A stretch of 64,000 nucleotides of DNA. It comes from Halapricum desulfuricans (GTDB taxonomy: Archaea > Halobacteriota > Halobacteria > Halobacteriales > Haloarculaceae). Positions 8,334-15,726 of this stretch are shown one piece after another. Positions within the stretch are counted from its first letter, which is position 1; every line of letters starts with the position of its first letter. Made by a program: the position numbers and the translations under genes. Location: NCBI RefSeq assembly GCF_017094505.1, contig NZ_CP064787.1:2356001-2420000 (forward strand), in the 5' to 3' direction. Under the pieces are notes generated by a model. The model saw only the letters and a program-made list of their open reading frames with translations, was not told the origin of the DNA and did not search any database.

Positions 8334-8525
8334 ATAGATTGAGGACTGCCGGATCCACACAAATAGAATACATCCCATTTATGTTATTGTACCGGTGGAG
8401 GCATCAATAGCCGCGAGAGTGGGCAAAAATATCCGCTATTGGGGCCGTCGTGAGTATATAAATGCCGGAAACCGGACGGCTATCCGCACGCTAGTATAAT
8501 AGTTCCGTCATATTTTGGGCGAATT

Positions 8526-8567
8526 GACCGCTCGATGGGTCGAATGTCTTCACGAACGGACAGCCGG
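8526..8567. repeat. Relic repeat, copy B (opposing copy at 8111-8152)
   Basis: Inverted partner of copy A, with the perfect 17-base block at 8551-8567. On the minus strand it reads CPFVKTFDPSSG and the frame continues about 12 residues to a stop at 8491-8493. The two copies enclose about 370 bases of AT-richer DNA (8153-8525), which holds the putative lctP promoter, a TATA-like GTATATAAATG at 8454-8464, and nothing else recognised. Confidence 0.5.
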
Positions 8568-8623
8568 AGGGTGAGGTGGTTGGCTCGACACGAGAAACAT
8601 CCCGTCGGGAAACGTCCCCGTGG

Positions 8624-9076
8624 TCACACAGCCAGCTCCGCGCAGTCCTCGGCGCTGTCGGCCTGACAGCGGGTCCGGCAGGGCTGGTCGACCTGCCGCG
8701 CGAGCGCCTCGACGTCTTCCTCTTCGAGCAGACAGCCGATCTGATAGGCCTGCTCGTCGGCCAGATCGACGCCGCTAATCCGATCGAAGAACCGCGTGAC
8801 GACACACCGCCGCCAGAGGATCTCCCTCGCGAGTCGCTCGCCGTCGTCGGTCAGCGTGGCACCGCGGTAGGGCTCGTACTCGACGAATCCGGCCTCGTCG
8901 AACGCGTCGATCATCTCCGAGACGCTGGCTCCGCTGACGCCGAGGTGCTCGGCGAGTTCGCCGTTGCCGATCGGCGGCTCGTCCAGCAGCGTCCGGTACA
9001 GCAGGCCGCAGAGATACCGCCCTTCGCCGGGACTGACCGGCAGTTCCGTGTCGATCGCCGGCGGATACTCGCTCAT
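8624..9076 (-). CDS. DtxR/SirR-family metal-dependent regulator
   Basis: A 150-residue protein with an N-terminal winged helix (GNGELAEHLGVSGASVSEMI, about residues 38-57; wing YRGATLTDDGERLA) and a DtxR-type dimerisation/metal domain (ILWRRCVVTRFFDRISGVDL then CLLEEEDVEAL). The C-terminus carries cysteines (CRTRCQADSAEDC) that may be extra metal ligands. DtxR proteins repress iron or manganese uptake genes when loaded with the metal. It lies last in a run of same-strand genes with a winged-helix protein (17 bases away), an MBL protein and a NifX-like protein, which hints at metal homeostasis for the group. Confidence 0.8.
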   Translation of the reverse strand: MSEYPPAIDTELPVSPGEGRYLCGLLYRTLLDEPPIGNGELAEHLGVSGASVSEMIDAFDEAGFVEYEPYRGATLTDDGERLAREILWRRCVVTRFFDRISGVDLADEQAYQIGCLLEEEDVEALARQVDQPCRTRCQADSAEDCAELAV

Positions 9077-9092
9077 CGGTGCCCCCGTCCGC

Positions 9093-9434
9093 TCATTCGA
9101 CCCGCCAGTAGACGACCGTACGGCCGGTCTTGCGCCGCCGTAACTCGCCCGCTTCGACGAGTTCGTTGAGCTTCTGTCGGGCCGATTCGGTGCTCACGCC
9201 GAGCACGTCCGAGACGTCCGTCGTCGTGACGACCGGTCCGGCGACGGCCTCGAAGACGCTCAGCACGGTCTCCCCGTCGACCGTCTCGACGAACTGTCCG
9301 TCCTCGTCGCGGACGCGCTCGCGTCGTCGCTCGTGGCGCTTCCCACCGGACCCGTCGCCACGTCCGCCGCGTCCACCGCGTCGGTTCGACTGTCCAGCGC
9401 CAGCCTTGCCGCCGTTTCCGTGTCTGGGTGCCAT
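9093..9434 (-). CDS. Small winged-helix protein with basic Gly/Arg-rich N-terminus
   Basis: 113 residues. The first 45 are rich in Gly, Arg and Lys (RRGGRGGRGDGSGGKRHERR), likely disordered and able to bind nucleic acid. The rest is a winged helix: VLSVFEAV, TTTDVSDVLGVSTESARQKL as the HTH, and a wing RRKTGRTVVYWRVE. The start ATG at 9432-9434 gives a clean N-terminus; an upstream in-frame start would overlap a likely promoter. A basic arginine tail is unusual among the acidic proteins of this genome. It is 67 bases downstream of the MBL gene and 17 bases before the DtxR gene. Target unknown. Confidence 0.65.
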   Translation of the reverse strand: MAPRHGNGGKAGAGQSNRRGGRGGRGDGSGGKRHERRRERVRDEDGQFVETVDGETVLSVFEAVAGPVVTTTDVSDVLGVSTESARQKLNELVEAGELRRRKTGRTVVYWRVE

Positions 9435-9501
9435 CACCCGACCGTTTGTCGTCCGTAAGCATAATCCTTTTGCTAGTACCAAATTGGTATTCGTAATCCG
9501 A

Positions 9502-10284
9502 TCACAGCTCGACCGTCGAGCCGACGCCGACGCGTTCGTAGTCCTCGCCGAACGCGTCTTCGAGTTTCCGGCGCGCGTCGTGGCCGGTACAGTGCGTGGG
9601 TGCGATTCGATCGACGCGGTCGGCCACCCAGGCGACGATCTCGTCGAGTTCGTCGGGATCGGGCGACCGGAGGTGCGTCCCGCCGAGAACGGTCCGGACG
9701 GGGCGATCGAAGACGTCCTCAGCGTGGGCGATCGTGTTCCGCAGGCCGGCGTGACAGCACCCGAGCACCAGCCCGAGCCCGTCTTCGCCCTCGACGGCGA
9801 GCGACTGGTCGTCGCGGACGGGATCGGGGCGGGTGCTGCCGTCCGAGTCTCGCAGTTCGCCGGTCGAACTGTCGGGATAGCGACGCGGGATCTCCCCGAG
9901 CGCGTGGATCCCGTCGGCGACTTCGACCGGATCGCGGTGGGTGTTGATCGTCGCGTAGGAGGCGATCCACTCCCGGGTGTACGGCAGGCCGATGGACTCC
10001 TCGCCGTGATATTTCGGCTCGAACGCGTCGGGATGGACGTAGATCTCTTCGGCGTCGTCGACGAACGCCGGCAGCCCCTTGGTGTGGTCGTAGTGGCCGT
10101 GGCTCAGCACGATCGTCTCGTAGGGGCCCAGCCCCAGTTTGTCGGCGTTGTCTGCGGCGATCCCCGTCTGTCCGGTGTCGAAGAGCAGCCCGTCGACGTC
10201 GGCGGCGAAGCCCCACTCGGCCCGCAACCCCTTGGGTCGGGAGTCGACGACCTCGTTGTCCGAGAGGACCGTCACGCGCGTCAT
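9502..10284 (-). CDS. MBL-fold metallo-hydrolase (COG1237-like)
   Basis: A 260-residue metallo-beta-lactamase-fold protein with HGHYDHTKG at residues 62-70, a later ligand region GCCHAGLRNT and a C-terminal THCTGHDA. The spacing fits the COG1237 group, which includes a methanopterin-biosynthesis enzyme of methanogens; haloarchaea do not make methanopterin as a main C1 carrier, so the true substrate is unknown. The ATG overlaps the TGA of the NifX-like gene by 4 bases (ATGA, 10281-10284), so the two are almost certainly co-translated. COG1237 proteins are often found beside NifX/MTH1175-like genes (from memory). Confidence 0.8.
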   Translation of the reverse strand: MTRVTVLSDNEVVDSRPKGLRAEWGFAADVDGLLFDTGQTGIAADNADKLGLGPYETIVLSHGHYDHTKGLPAFVDDAEEIYVHPDAFEPKYHGEESIGLPYTREWIASYATINTHRDPVEVADGIHALGEIPRRYPDSSTGELRDSDGSTRPDPVRDDQSLAVEGEDGLGLVLGCCHAGLRNTIAHAEDVFDRPVRTVLGGTHLRSPDPDELDEIVAWVADRVDRIAPTHCTGHDARRKLEDAFGEDYERVGVGSTVEL

Positions 10285-10706
10285 CGCGCGTCACCCCCGG
10301 CGTGTTCGTGACCCTCGTCTCCGCCGGAACCGTGGCCGTGTTCGTGATCGTCGTCCTCTCGACAGGCGTCGCCGCCGGGGCGCTCCCGCGTGAGGTCGTC
10401 GTTCCGAAAGCGCTCGAGGGCGTCCTCGACGGTCCCCTCGGCCCCGCAGTAGATCGGGACGCCCATCTCGTGGAACTGCTCGCTCGCGCGCTCCCCGAGG
10501 TGGACACAGACGAGCGCGTCGGCACCGAGATCGACCACGGTCTCCGGCGGCGATCCGCTCCCGCCGCGGTGGTCGCTGTCGTTTTCGTAGACGGCGACCT
10601 CGTCAGCGTCGGTATCGTAGACCGTATACGTCGGCGCGCGACCGAAGTGATGGGACACGTCGGCGTCGAGACCCCCCTCGCCGAGGGTCGGCATACAGAC
10701 TTGCAT
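10281..10706 (-). CDS. NifX/NafY-family (dinitrogenase Fe-Mo cofactor domain) protein with His-rich tail
   Basis: 141 residues. Residues 1-110 form the NifB/NifX/NafY fold: MQVCMPTLGEGGLDADVSHH at the start, FGRAPTYTVYD, then GADALVCVHLGERA and GVPIYCGAEGTVEDAL. The last 30 residues are rich in His, Glu and Asp (CREDDDHEHGHGSGGDEGHE), a likely metal-binding tail. Such small proteins occur widely in archaea that cannot fix nitrogen, and a role in metal-cluster handling is inferred. The ATG at 10704-10706 is chosen because the family begins exactly here. It is first in a likely operon with the MBL gene. Confidence 0.8.
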   Translation of the reverse strand: MQVCMPTLGEGGLDADVSHHFGRAPTYTVYDTDADEVAVYENDSDHRGGSGSPPETVVDLGADALVCVHLGERASEQFHEMGVPIYCGAEGTVEDALERFRNDDLTRERPGGDACREDDDHEHGHGSGGDEGHEHAGGDAR

Positions 10707-10867
10707 CGTCTCTCTCTGACGTTGTCGACGGCAAAAAATGCCGCTTCCGGTTTCGTCGCTCGTGCAAGACTCTCCTGACGGCCCGATCCCGCGGCATTCA
10801 CCGATTGCTCGGACGCGCTCGGCCACGCGAGGGGACGATTGATGCTTACAGGCCGCAAAGAGACAGT

Positions 10868-11494
10868 ATGGATCGACTGACGAAGGCGGCTCTTGTCGGT
10901 GCCGGGGTCGGGCTTCTCGGCTGGATCGGGTGGGGAATCTATTCGACGCGGACGGCGAAACCAGTGCCCTACGAGCGCCTCCGGCGGATCGACGGGGCCG
11001 AACTCAGACGCTATCCGGAGACGGTCCTCGTCGAGACGACCGCGGGCGACCAGTGGACGGCGTTTCGGCGGCTGTTCCGATATATCTCGGGATCCAACAG
11101 CGGCGCCGAGTCGATCTCGATGACGGCCCCCGTCGAGACACGGGCGGGGACGTCGATCTCGATGACGACGCCGGTACGTTCGGAGACGACCGAGCGCGAG
11201 AGCGTCCGCATGGGATTCTACCTCCCGACGGAGTACGGTCCCGACACGGCCCCGGAACCGACCGAGTCAGGTGTCGAACTCGTCGTCGAACCCGAGAAGA
11301 CGATTGCAGTGCGCCGGTTTTCGTGGTACGCCCCCCAGTGGCGGGTCGATTGTCACGCGCGGCGGTTGCTCGACGCGCTCGAGCGCGGAGGGATCGAACC
11401 GCGCGGCGACCCGTCGCTGCTCCGGTACAACGACCCGTGGACGCCGCCGTTCCTGCGACGGAATGAGGTTGCGGTCGAAGTCGCCGTCGAGTGA
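10868..11494 (+). CDS. SOUL-family heme-binding-like protein
   Basis: 208 residues with one N-terminal hydrophobic segment (AALVGAGVGLLGWIGWGIYS), probably a membrane anchor, followed by a SOUL domain: VPYERLRRIDGAELRRYPE, then ISMTAPVET and SMTTPV repeats, GFYLPTEYGPDTAPEP, and RYNDPWTPPFLRRNEV at the end. SOUL proteins bind heme or related tetrapyrroles, although many archaeal members are untested. The start ATG (10868) is 28 bases after an AT-rich stretch. The final codons (VAVEVAVE) and the stop lie in the first unit of a tandem DNA repeat, which may have shaped the C-terminus. Confidence 0.8.
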   Translation: MDRLTKAALVGAGVGLLGWIGWGIYSTRTAKPVPYERLRRIDGAELRRYPETVLVETTAGDQWTAFRRLFRYISGSNSGAESISMTAPVETRAGTSISMTTPVRSETTERESVRMGFYLPTEYGPDTAPEPTESGVELVVEPEKTIAVRRFSWYAPQWRVDCHARRLLDALERGGIEPRGDPSLLRYNDPWTPPFLRRNEVAVEVAVE

Positions 11495-11576
11495 CGTTGT
11501 CGGAGTCACCGTCGAGCGACGTTGTCGAAGCCGCCGTCGAGTGGCCGCAGACGGAGTCCCCGTCGAGTGACGTCAT
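11476..11576. repeat. Four degenerate tandem repeats of about 25 bases
   Basis: Four successive units share the core CCGTCGAGTGACGT: starting at 11476, 11501, 11526 and about 11552. Unit 1 covers the last codons and TGA of the SOUL gene; units 2-4 lie past it. Unit 3 is one base longer and carries most of the differences. The arrangement suggests slippage duplication of the gene's 3' end. The remaining bases to 11752 hold only the probable promoter of the next gene. Confidence 0.7.
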
Positions 11577-11752
11577 CGCCCGGGCGTTGAGCACGCACAG
11601 TTCGAAACGTTACGGTGACGAAACCGACTTTCCCGGCCGGAATACAACCTTGATGTACGCTCCCGCCGTATCGTGTCGTACCCTTGATCGACAGATCTAC
11701 GCGCGTCACCGCAGCCATCTCGCGCGACGTATCCGGGGGGAGAAACTGACGT

Positions 11753-12538
11753 ATGGCCACTGCCCTCGCGCCCGAGTTGCTCGTCGTGTTGACGCTCGTC
11801 ATCGTCGTCGCCGGCGCGGTGAACGGGCTGGCCGGTTTCGGGTTCGCGCTGGTCGGCACGATGGTACTGGCGACAGCCACGGACCCGGCGGCTGCGGTCG
11901 TGTTCATGATCGCGCCGATCCTGGGCGTGAACCTCTCGTTGCTCCGGGACCTCTCGCTGGACGATCTGCGGACGTGCGGTCGGCGGTTCGCGCCGCTGGT
12001 CCTCGCGGCGCTGGTCGGGACGCTCTTCGGACTGGTCGTCCTCGAACGGCTCCCGCAGGGGCCGCTGAAGGTCGGCCTCGGGCTGATCTCGCTGGCCTTC
12101 GTCGCCAGCGCACAGCGAGTCGTCCGACTGCCGGGGCTCGACCGCGCCAGGGAGGGGTGTTTCGTCGAATCGACGGCCGGCATGATCGGCGTGGGTGCCG
12201 TCTCGGGACTGCTGTTCGGCGGGACGAACGTCGGCGTGCAGCTGGTCGCATACCTCCGGAGCTGTAACCTCTCACACGGGGTCTTCGTCGGCGTCGTGGC
12301 GATGGTCTTTCTGGGACTCAACGCGATCCGGATCGGGGCCGCCGGCGCGCTCGGCCTGTATCCCAGCGTCGCGTTCTTTCTCGTCTCGGTCGTCGCCGTG
12401 ATTCCGGCCGTGGTCGGCGTCGCCGTCGGCAAGCGACTCCGGACCAGTGTCGACGAGCGCGGCCGACGGGCGGTCGTGCTCGGCCTGCTGGCGGTGATCG
12501 GGGTCCGACTGGTCGCGGGCGGGCTCGGGATCGCGTGA
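11753..12538 (+). CDS. TauE/SafE-family sulfite/organosulfonate exporter
   Basis: 261 residues with about eight transmembrane segments. The N-terminal NGLAGFGFALVGTMVL and the matching second-half motif GAVSGLLFGGTNVGVQLVAY are the inverted-repeat signatures of the TauE/SafE (DUF81) permeases, which move sulfite or sulfonates across the membrane. The substrate is not shown by context: no sulfur genes are next to it. The start is the ATG at 11753, after a GGGGAG sequence. The SDR gene begins 47 bases downstream on the same strand. Confidence 0.8.
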   Translation: MATALAPELLVVLTLVIVVAGAVNGLAGFGFALVGTMVLATATDPAAAVVFMIAPILGVNLSLLRDLSLDDLRTCGRRFAPLVLAALVGTLFGLVVLERLPQGPLKVGLGLISLAFVASAQRVVRLPGLDRAREGCFVESTAGMIGVGAVSGLLFGGTNVGVQLVAYLRSCNLSHGVFVGVVAMVFLGLNAIRIGAAGALGLYPSVAFFLVSVVAVIPAVVGVAVGKRLRTSVDERGRRAVVLGLLAVIGVRLVAGGLGIA

Positions 12539-12585
12539 GGTACCGCGGCAGATACTATTTTCCCGCGTCCCGCCGAACGGCCGGT

Positions 12586-13368
12586 ATGGACCTGCAACTC
12601 GAGGGAAACGCGGCACTCTGTACAGCGGCGACCAGCGGCCTCGGGCTGGCGAGCGCCGAAGCACTCGCCCGCGAGGGCTGTGACGTCGCCGTCTGTGGCA
12701 CGACCGACGACCACGTCGAGGAGGCGCGCGAGCACCTGCAATCGGTCGGCGACGGCGACGTGCTGGCGGTGCAGGCGGACATCACCGATCCGGACGCTGT
12801 CGAGGCGTTCGTCGAGGCGACCGTCGAGGAGTTCGGCCGACTGGATCACGTCGTCACGAGCGCGGGCGGCCCGCCGAGCGGCCCGTTCACCGAGACGACC
12901 GAGCGCGACTGGTATCAGGCCTACGACCTGCTGGTGATGAGCTACGTCTGGACGACCCGGGCGGCGCTCCCCCACCTCCGGGACGGCGGCGGCTCGATCG
13001 TCGCGATCACCTCCCGGTCGGTCAGGGAGGTCATCGACGACCTCGTGCTGTCGAACTCGGTCCGGCGGGCGGTGATCGGCCTCGTCAAGACCCAGGCCAG
13101 AGAGTTCGCACCCGAGGTCCGGGTCAACGCCGTGTTGCCCGGCGCACACGAGACCAGCCGGATTCAGGAACTGGTCGAGGCCGCCGTCGAACGCGGCGAG
13201 TACGACGACTACGAGGCGGGGCTGGCCGACTGGGCCGAGGACGTCCCGCTCGAGCGGATCGGCGATCCCCGGGAACTCGGGGACGTGGTGGCGTTTCTGG
13301 CGAGCGAGCGGGCGAGTTACGTCACGGGGGCGGGCGTGCCGATCGACGGGGGATCGATGCGCAGCTGA
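12586..13368 (+). CDS. Short-chain dehydrogenase/reductase with atypical active site
   Basis: A 260-residue Rossmann-fold SDR. The nucleotide-binding turn is AATSGLGLASAEAL (residues 13-26), followed by ADITDP and TSAGGPPSGPF. The usual active-site Tyr-x-x-x-Lys is missing: the aligned stretch reads SNSVRRAVIGLVKTQ, with Ser for Tyr and Arg for Lys. The C-terminal VTGAGVPIDGGSM is standard. Related SDRs annotated as 3-oxoacyl-ACP-reductase-like share this change, so catalysis may differ or be lost. The ATG at 12586 is chosen as the family start; upstream in-frame sequence overlaps the previous gene. Confidence 0.8.
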   Translation: MDLQLEGNAALCTAATSGLGLASAEALAREGCDVAVCGTTDDHVEEAREHLQSVGDGDVLAVQADITDPDAVEAFVEATVEEFGRLDHVVTSAGGPPSGPFTETTERDWYQAYDLLVMSYVWTTRAALPHLRDGGGSIVAITSRSVREVIDDLVLSNSVRRAVIGLVKTQAREFAPEVRVNAVLPGAHETSRIQELVEAAVERGEYDDYEAGLADWAEDVPLERIGDPRELGDVVAFLASERASYVTGAGVPIDGGSMRS

Positions 13369-13385
13369 CGATGTCGGCGTAGGCG

Positions 13386-14600
13386 TCACTCCTCGAGCAG
13401 CCAGCCGAACCGCTTCTCCCAGAACTCCTCGCTCGGGGGCTTTTTCGTCTGAGCGTAGGTCTTGCGGTCACGAATCCGGCGTTCGAGCACGTCTCGCGCC
13501 TCGTTGAGCGCGTGGCTCGCCCCGTAGCCTTCTCCGGAGGCGATGTACAGCCCCCGGTCCGTGTGCAGGCGGATCCGGGCGAGCAACAGCGGCGTCCCGC
13601 GGAGTTTCTCGTCGTGCTCGTGGAGATGGACTTTCGCGTCCAGCAGAGACATCTCCCCGTCGCGCTGGTCGAACTTCTCGATCAGCGCGACGACGTCCTC
13701 GTACTGCACGTCGTCGAGCAGGTCGGCCCCGTAGACCTGCACGGCCCGGTTCCCGCCCGCTTCCCAGGTGAGCGAATCGAGCACGTCGGTCTTCGTGACG
13801 ATTCCGTGGGGGTGGCCGTCCTCGGTGACGACGAGCGACGATCCGCCGATGGCGAACATCTCCTCGACGGCCGTCTCGAGCGTCGCGTCCGGACCAATCG
13901 TCCGCACCGGAGACGTCATGACGTCCCGGACCGGGAGGTCCAGGACCCGGGCCAGTTCGCCCTCTCGCGCGCCGAACCCGCCGTGTGTCCGGCCGGTGCT
14001 CGAAGAGATGTTCCCGCCGAACGAGTCGGTCCCGCCCGCCTCGCCGCCCTGACTCTGTTGCATCGAGCGGACCGTGAGGCCGGTCACGTCATAGAGGCTG
14101 AGGATCCCGATCGCCGTGTCGTCTTCGACGATCGGGAGATGGGTGATCCGGTTCTCCCTGAAGACGTGGAGCGCCGTTCCGAACGTCGAATCCGGCCCGA
14201 GCGTGACGAGATCCGACGTATACGCCTCCGCGACGGTCGCCGCGTCCAGGAACGGCTTGACCGCCTCGAGGATCCCGTCGTCTGTCACGACACCCGAAAG
14301 CTCGTTCCCGTCGAAGACAGGAAGCAGCCGCGTGTCGCTGTCGAGCATGAGCTGTGCGACCTTTCGGACGTCCTCGTCGGGGCCGAGACGGGGGACGTGC
14401 CAGACCAGCGATCCGATGTTCTCGTCGGGCTGACGGTGTGAGGTAGCGAGCTGTCTCCTGGTGACGATTCCCCTGAATCGATCGTCTCGTACGACGACCC
14501 CCTTGACCGCGGGGTCGTCGAACGTTCCAACGAGCTTCGAGACGGGGCTGTCCGGTGGGAACTGTACGTAGTCGTCCGAAACGATGTTCGCGATGTCCAT
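13386..14600 (-). CDS. Four-CBS-domain protein with C-terminal HPF-like domain
   Basis: 404 residues. Four CBS motifs are visible in order (VVRDDRFRGIVTRRQL, LLPVFDGNELSGVVTDDGIL, THLPIVEDDTAIGILSLYD, SLVVTEDGHPHGIVTKTDVL), making two Bateman modules that bind adenine nucleotides. The last 120 residues (from VQVYGADLLDDVQYED through ARIRLHTDRGLYIASGEGYG and ALNEARDVLERRIRDRK) resemble the ribosome hibernation factor HPF/S30AE fold. A nucleotide-sensing ribosome-binding or RNA-binding protein is inferred. The ATG at 14598-14600 is preferred over one 25 codons upstream. It is convergent with the SDR gene, 17 bases apart. Confidence 0.75.
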   Translation of the reverse strand: MDIANIVSDDYVQFPPDSPVSKLVGTFDDPAVKGVVVRDDRFRGIVTRRQLATSHRQPDENIGSLVWHVPRLGPDEDVRKVAQLMLDSDTRLLPVFDGNELSGVVTDDGILEAVKPFLDAATVAEAYTSDLVTLGPDSTFGTALHVFRENRITHLPIVEDDTAIGILSLYDVTGLTVRSMQQSQGGEAGGTDSFGGNISSSTGRTHGGFGAREGELARVLDLPVRDVMTSPVRTIGPDATLETAVEEMFAIGGSSLVVTEDGHPHGIVTKTDVLDSLTWEAGGNRAVQVYGADLLDDVQYEDVVALIEKFDQRDGEMSLLDAKVHLHEHDEKLRGTPLLLARIRLHTDRGLYIASGEGYGASHALNEARDVLERRIRDRKTYAQTKKPPSEEFWEKRFGWLLEE

Positions 14601-14774
14601 AGTTGCATGCCGCTGTGTGGTGGTCGCCGCTCGATCCCCCGGTCGTTGTGCTATCGATAGATTCATATTTGTCATTCATTACCAAAGATTCGACGGTCGT
14701 TCTCGACATCTGGAAACCGGCCGTGGTTACGGATAATCGAGGAGAAGGCCTCGCGCTTGAGCGCGCGGAGGAAG

Positions 14775-15557
14775 TCAAGCTTCCCGGTCGTCGAGTCGCG
14801 TCCGCAGTTTCTCGACGCGGGTCGCCAGTGCGAGAAAAGTCGCAAGGACGGTCAGCAGGACGGCCCAGGCCGCTGCGAAATCGTGGGCCGGGACGGTGTG
14901 ATCGGGGGCTACTCCCGCGGCGGTCGTCACGAGCGGTTCGGCCCGCAGCCAGGTGTGATGGGGGCCGTCAAAGACCGGCCAGAAGTAATCGACCACGTCG
15001 TTGAACGCGTACCACGCGACCGCCACCGCGACCGAGCGGACGGCGAAGCGTGCGTAGCGGTGGATGAGAAACGCTTCTAGCGCCATCGCGAGGTGGCTCA
15101 CGATCAGGAAGACGTACAGCCACAGTTCGATCCCGCCCGGGCCGTTCAGCGCGAGCTGGACGTACGGTGTCCACAGCCCGAGCTTGATACAGCCGAAAAA
15201 CGCCAGCGCGTGCAGCCAGTCCGCGTCGAGGTCGAGCCGCCAGGCCGCGAGCGACAGCGCGATGAAAAGCGTCGCGACCGGGCTGTCGGGGATCAGCGGC
15301 CAGGCGGCGACCGGCGCGGCGTCGAGTTGCCCGCCCACGGCGAGCGCCGTCGGCTGGCCGGCGTAGTACCAGAAGCCGAACAGCGTCCCCACGAGGTTGA
15401 TCGCGACGATCGGCCACGCCAGCCGCAACCCGACGTCCTCGAGCCACTCCGGCAGCGGCGCGACGTACCGGGGCAGCCTTTCGGCGTTCGGCACTCGACC
15501 CCCGAACTGTCGCGCGACGACCCGCTCGATACGACGACCGATACCGGCCCCGGACAT
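14775..15557 (-). CDS. DUF1405-family membrane protein
   Basis: 260 residues with about six to seven hydrophobic segments (AWPIVAINLVGTLFGFWYYA, VATLFIALSLAAW, LHALAFFGCIKLGLWTPYVQ, YVFLIVSHLAMALEAFLIH, VAVAWYAFNDVVDYF, AWAVLLTVLATFLALA). The FFGCIKLGLWTPYVQL and NDVVDYFWP motifs match DUF1405, an integral membrane family of unknown function in haloarchaea and Firmicutes. The ATG at 15555-15557 is chosen; a GTG six codons upstream is possible. It has no close partner gene: 174 bases separate it from the CBS gene. Confidence 0.7.
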   Translation of the reverse strand: MSGAGIGRRIERVVARQFGGRVPNAERLPRYVAPLPEWLEDVGLRLAWPIVAINLVGTLFGFWYYAGQPTALAVGGQLDAAPVAAWPLIPDSPVATLFIALSLAAWRLDLDADWLHALAFFGCIKLGLWTPYVQLALNGPGGIELWLYVFLIVSHLAMALEAFLIHRYARFAVRSVAVAVAWYAFNDVVDYFWPVFDGPHHTWLRAEPLVTTAAGVAPDHTVPAHDFAAAWAVLLTVLATFLALATRVEKLRTRLDDREA

Positions 15558-15726
15558 ACCTGCCTCTCGGAACACCGACGACTAAACCGTGATGGTCGGA
15601 CGAACGCGACCGTGCTATTGATCCTCTCACATTCTAGGACTGAATGTTTCATAGGAGAAGCATGTAACTTCCTTCACCTCGATAGGCCAGTATGGACGTC
15701 ACTCGAACGTCGTCGGGGGGCCGGCG

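Noticed and set aside
9502..10284. Methanopterin biosynthesis from the COG1237-type MBL protein
   Set aside because: Haloarchaea use folate (folD and glyA are in this window), and no other methanopterin gene is seen.
10281..10706. Evidence of nitrogen fixation from the NifX-like gene (and nifU at 57440)
   Set aside because: Both families are widespread in non-fixing archaea; no nifH, nifD or nifK is present in the window.
11506..13389. Long open frame on the minus strand across the TauE and SDR genes
   Set aside because: It is the shadow of two well-supported plus-strand genes; GC-rich DNA makes stop codons rare in this frame, and its product is low-complexity.
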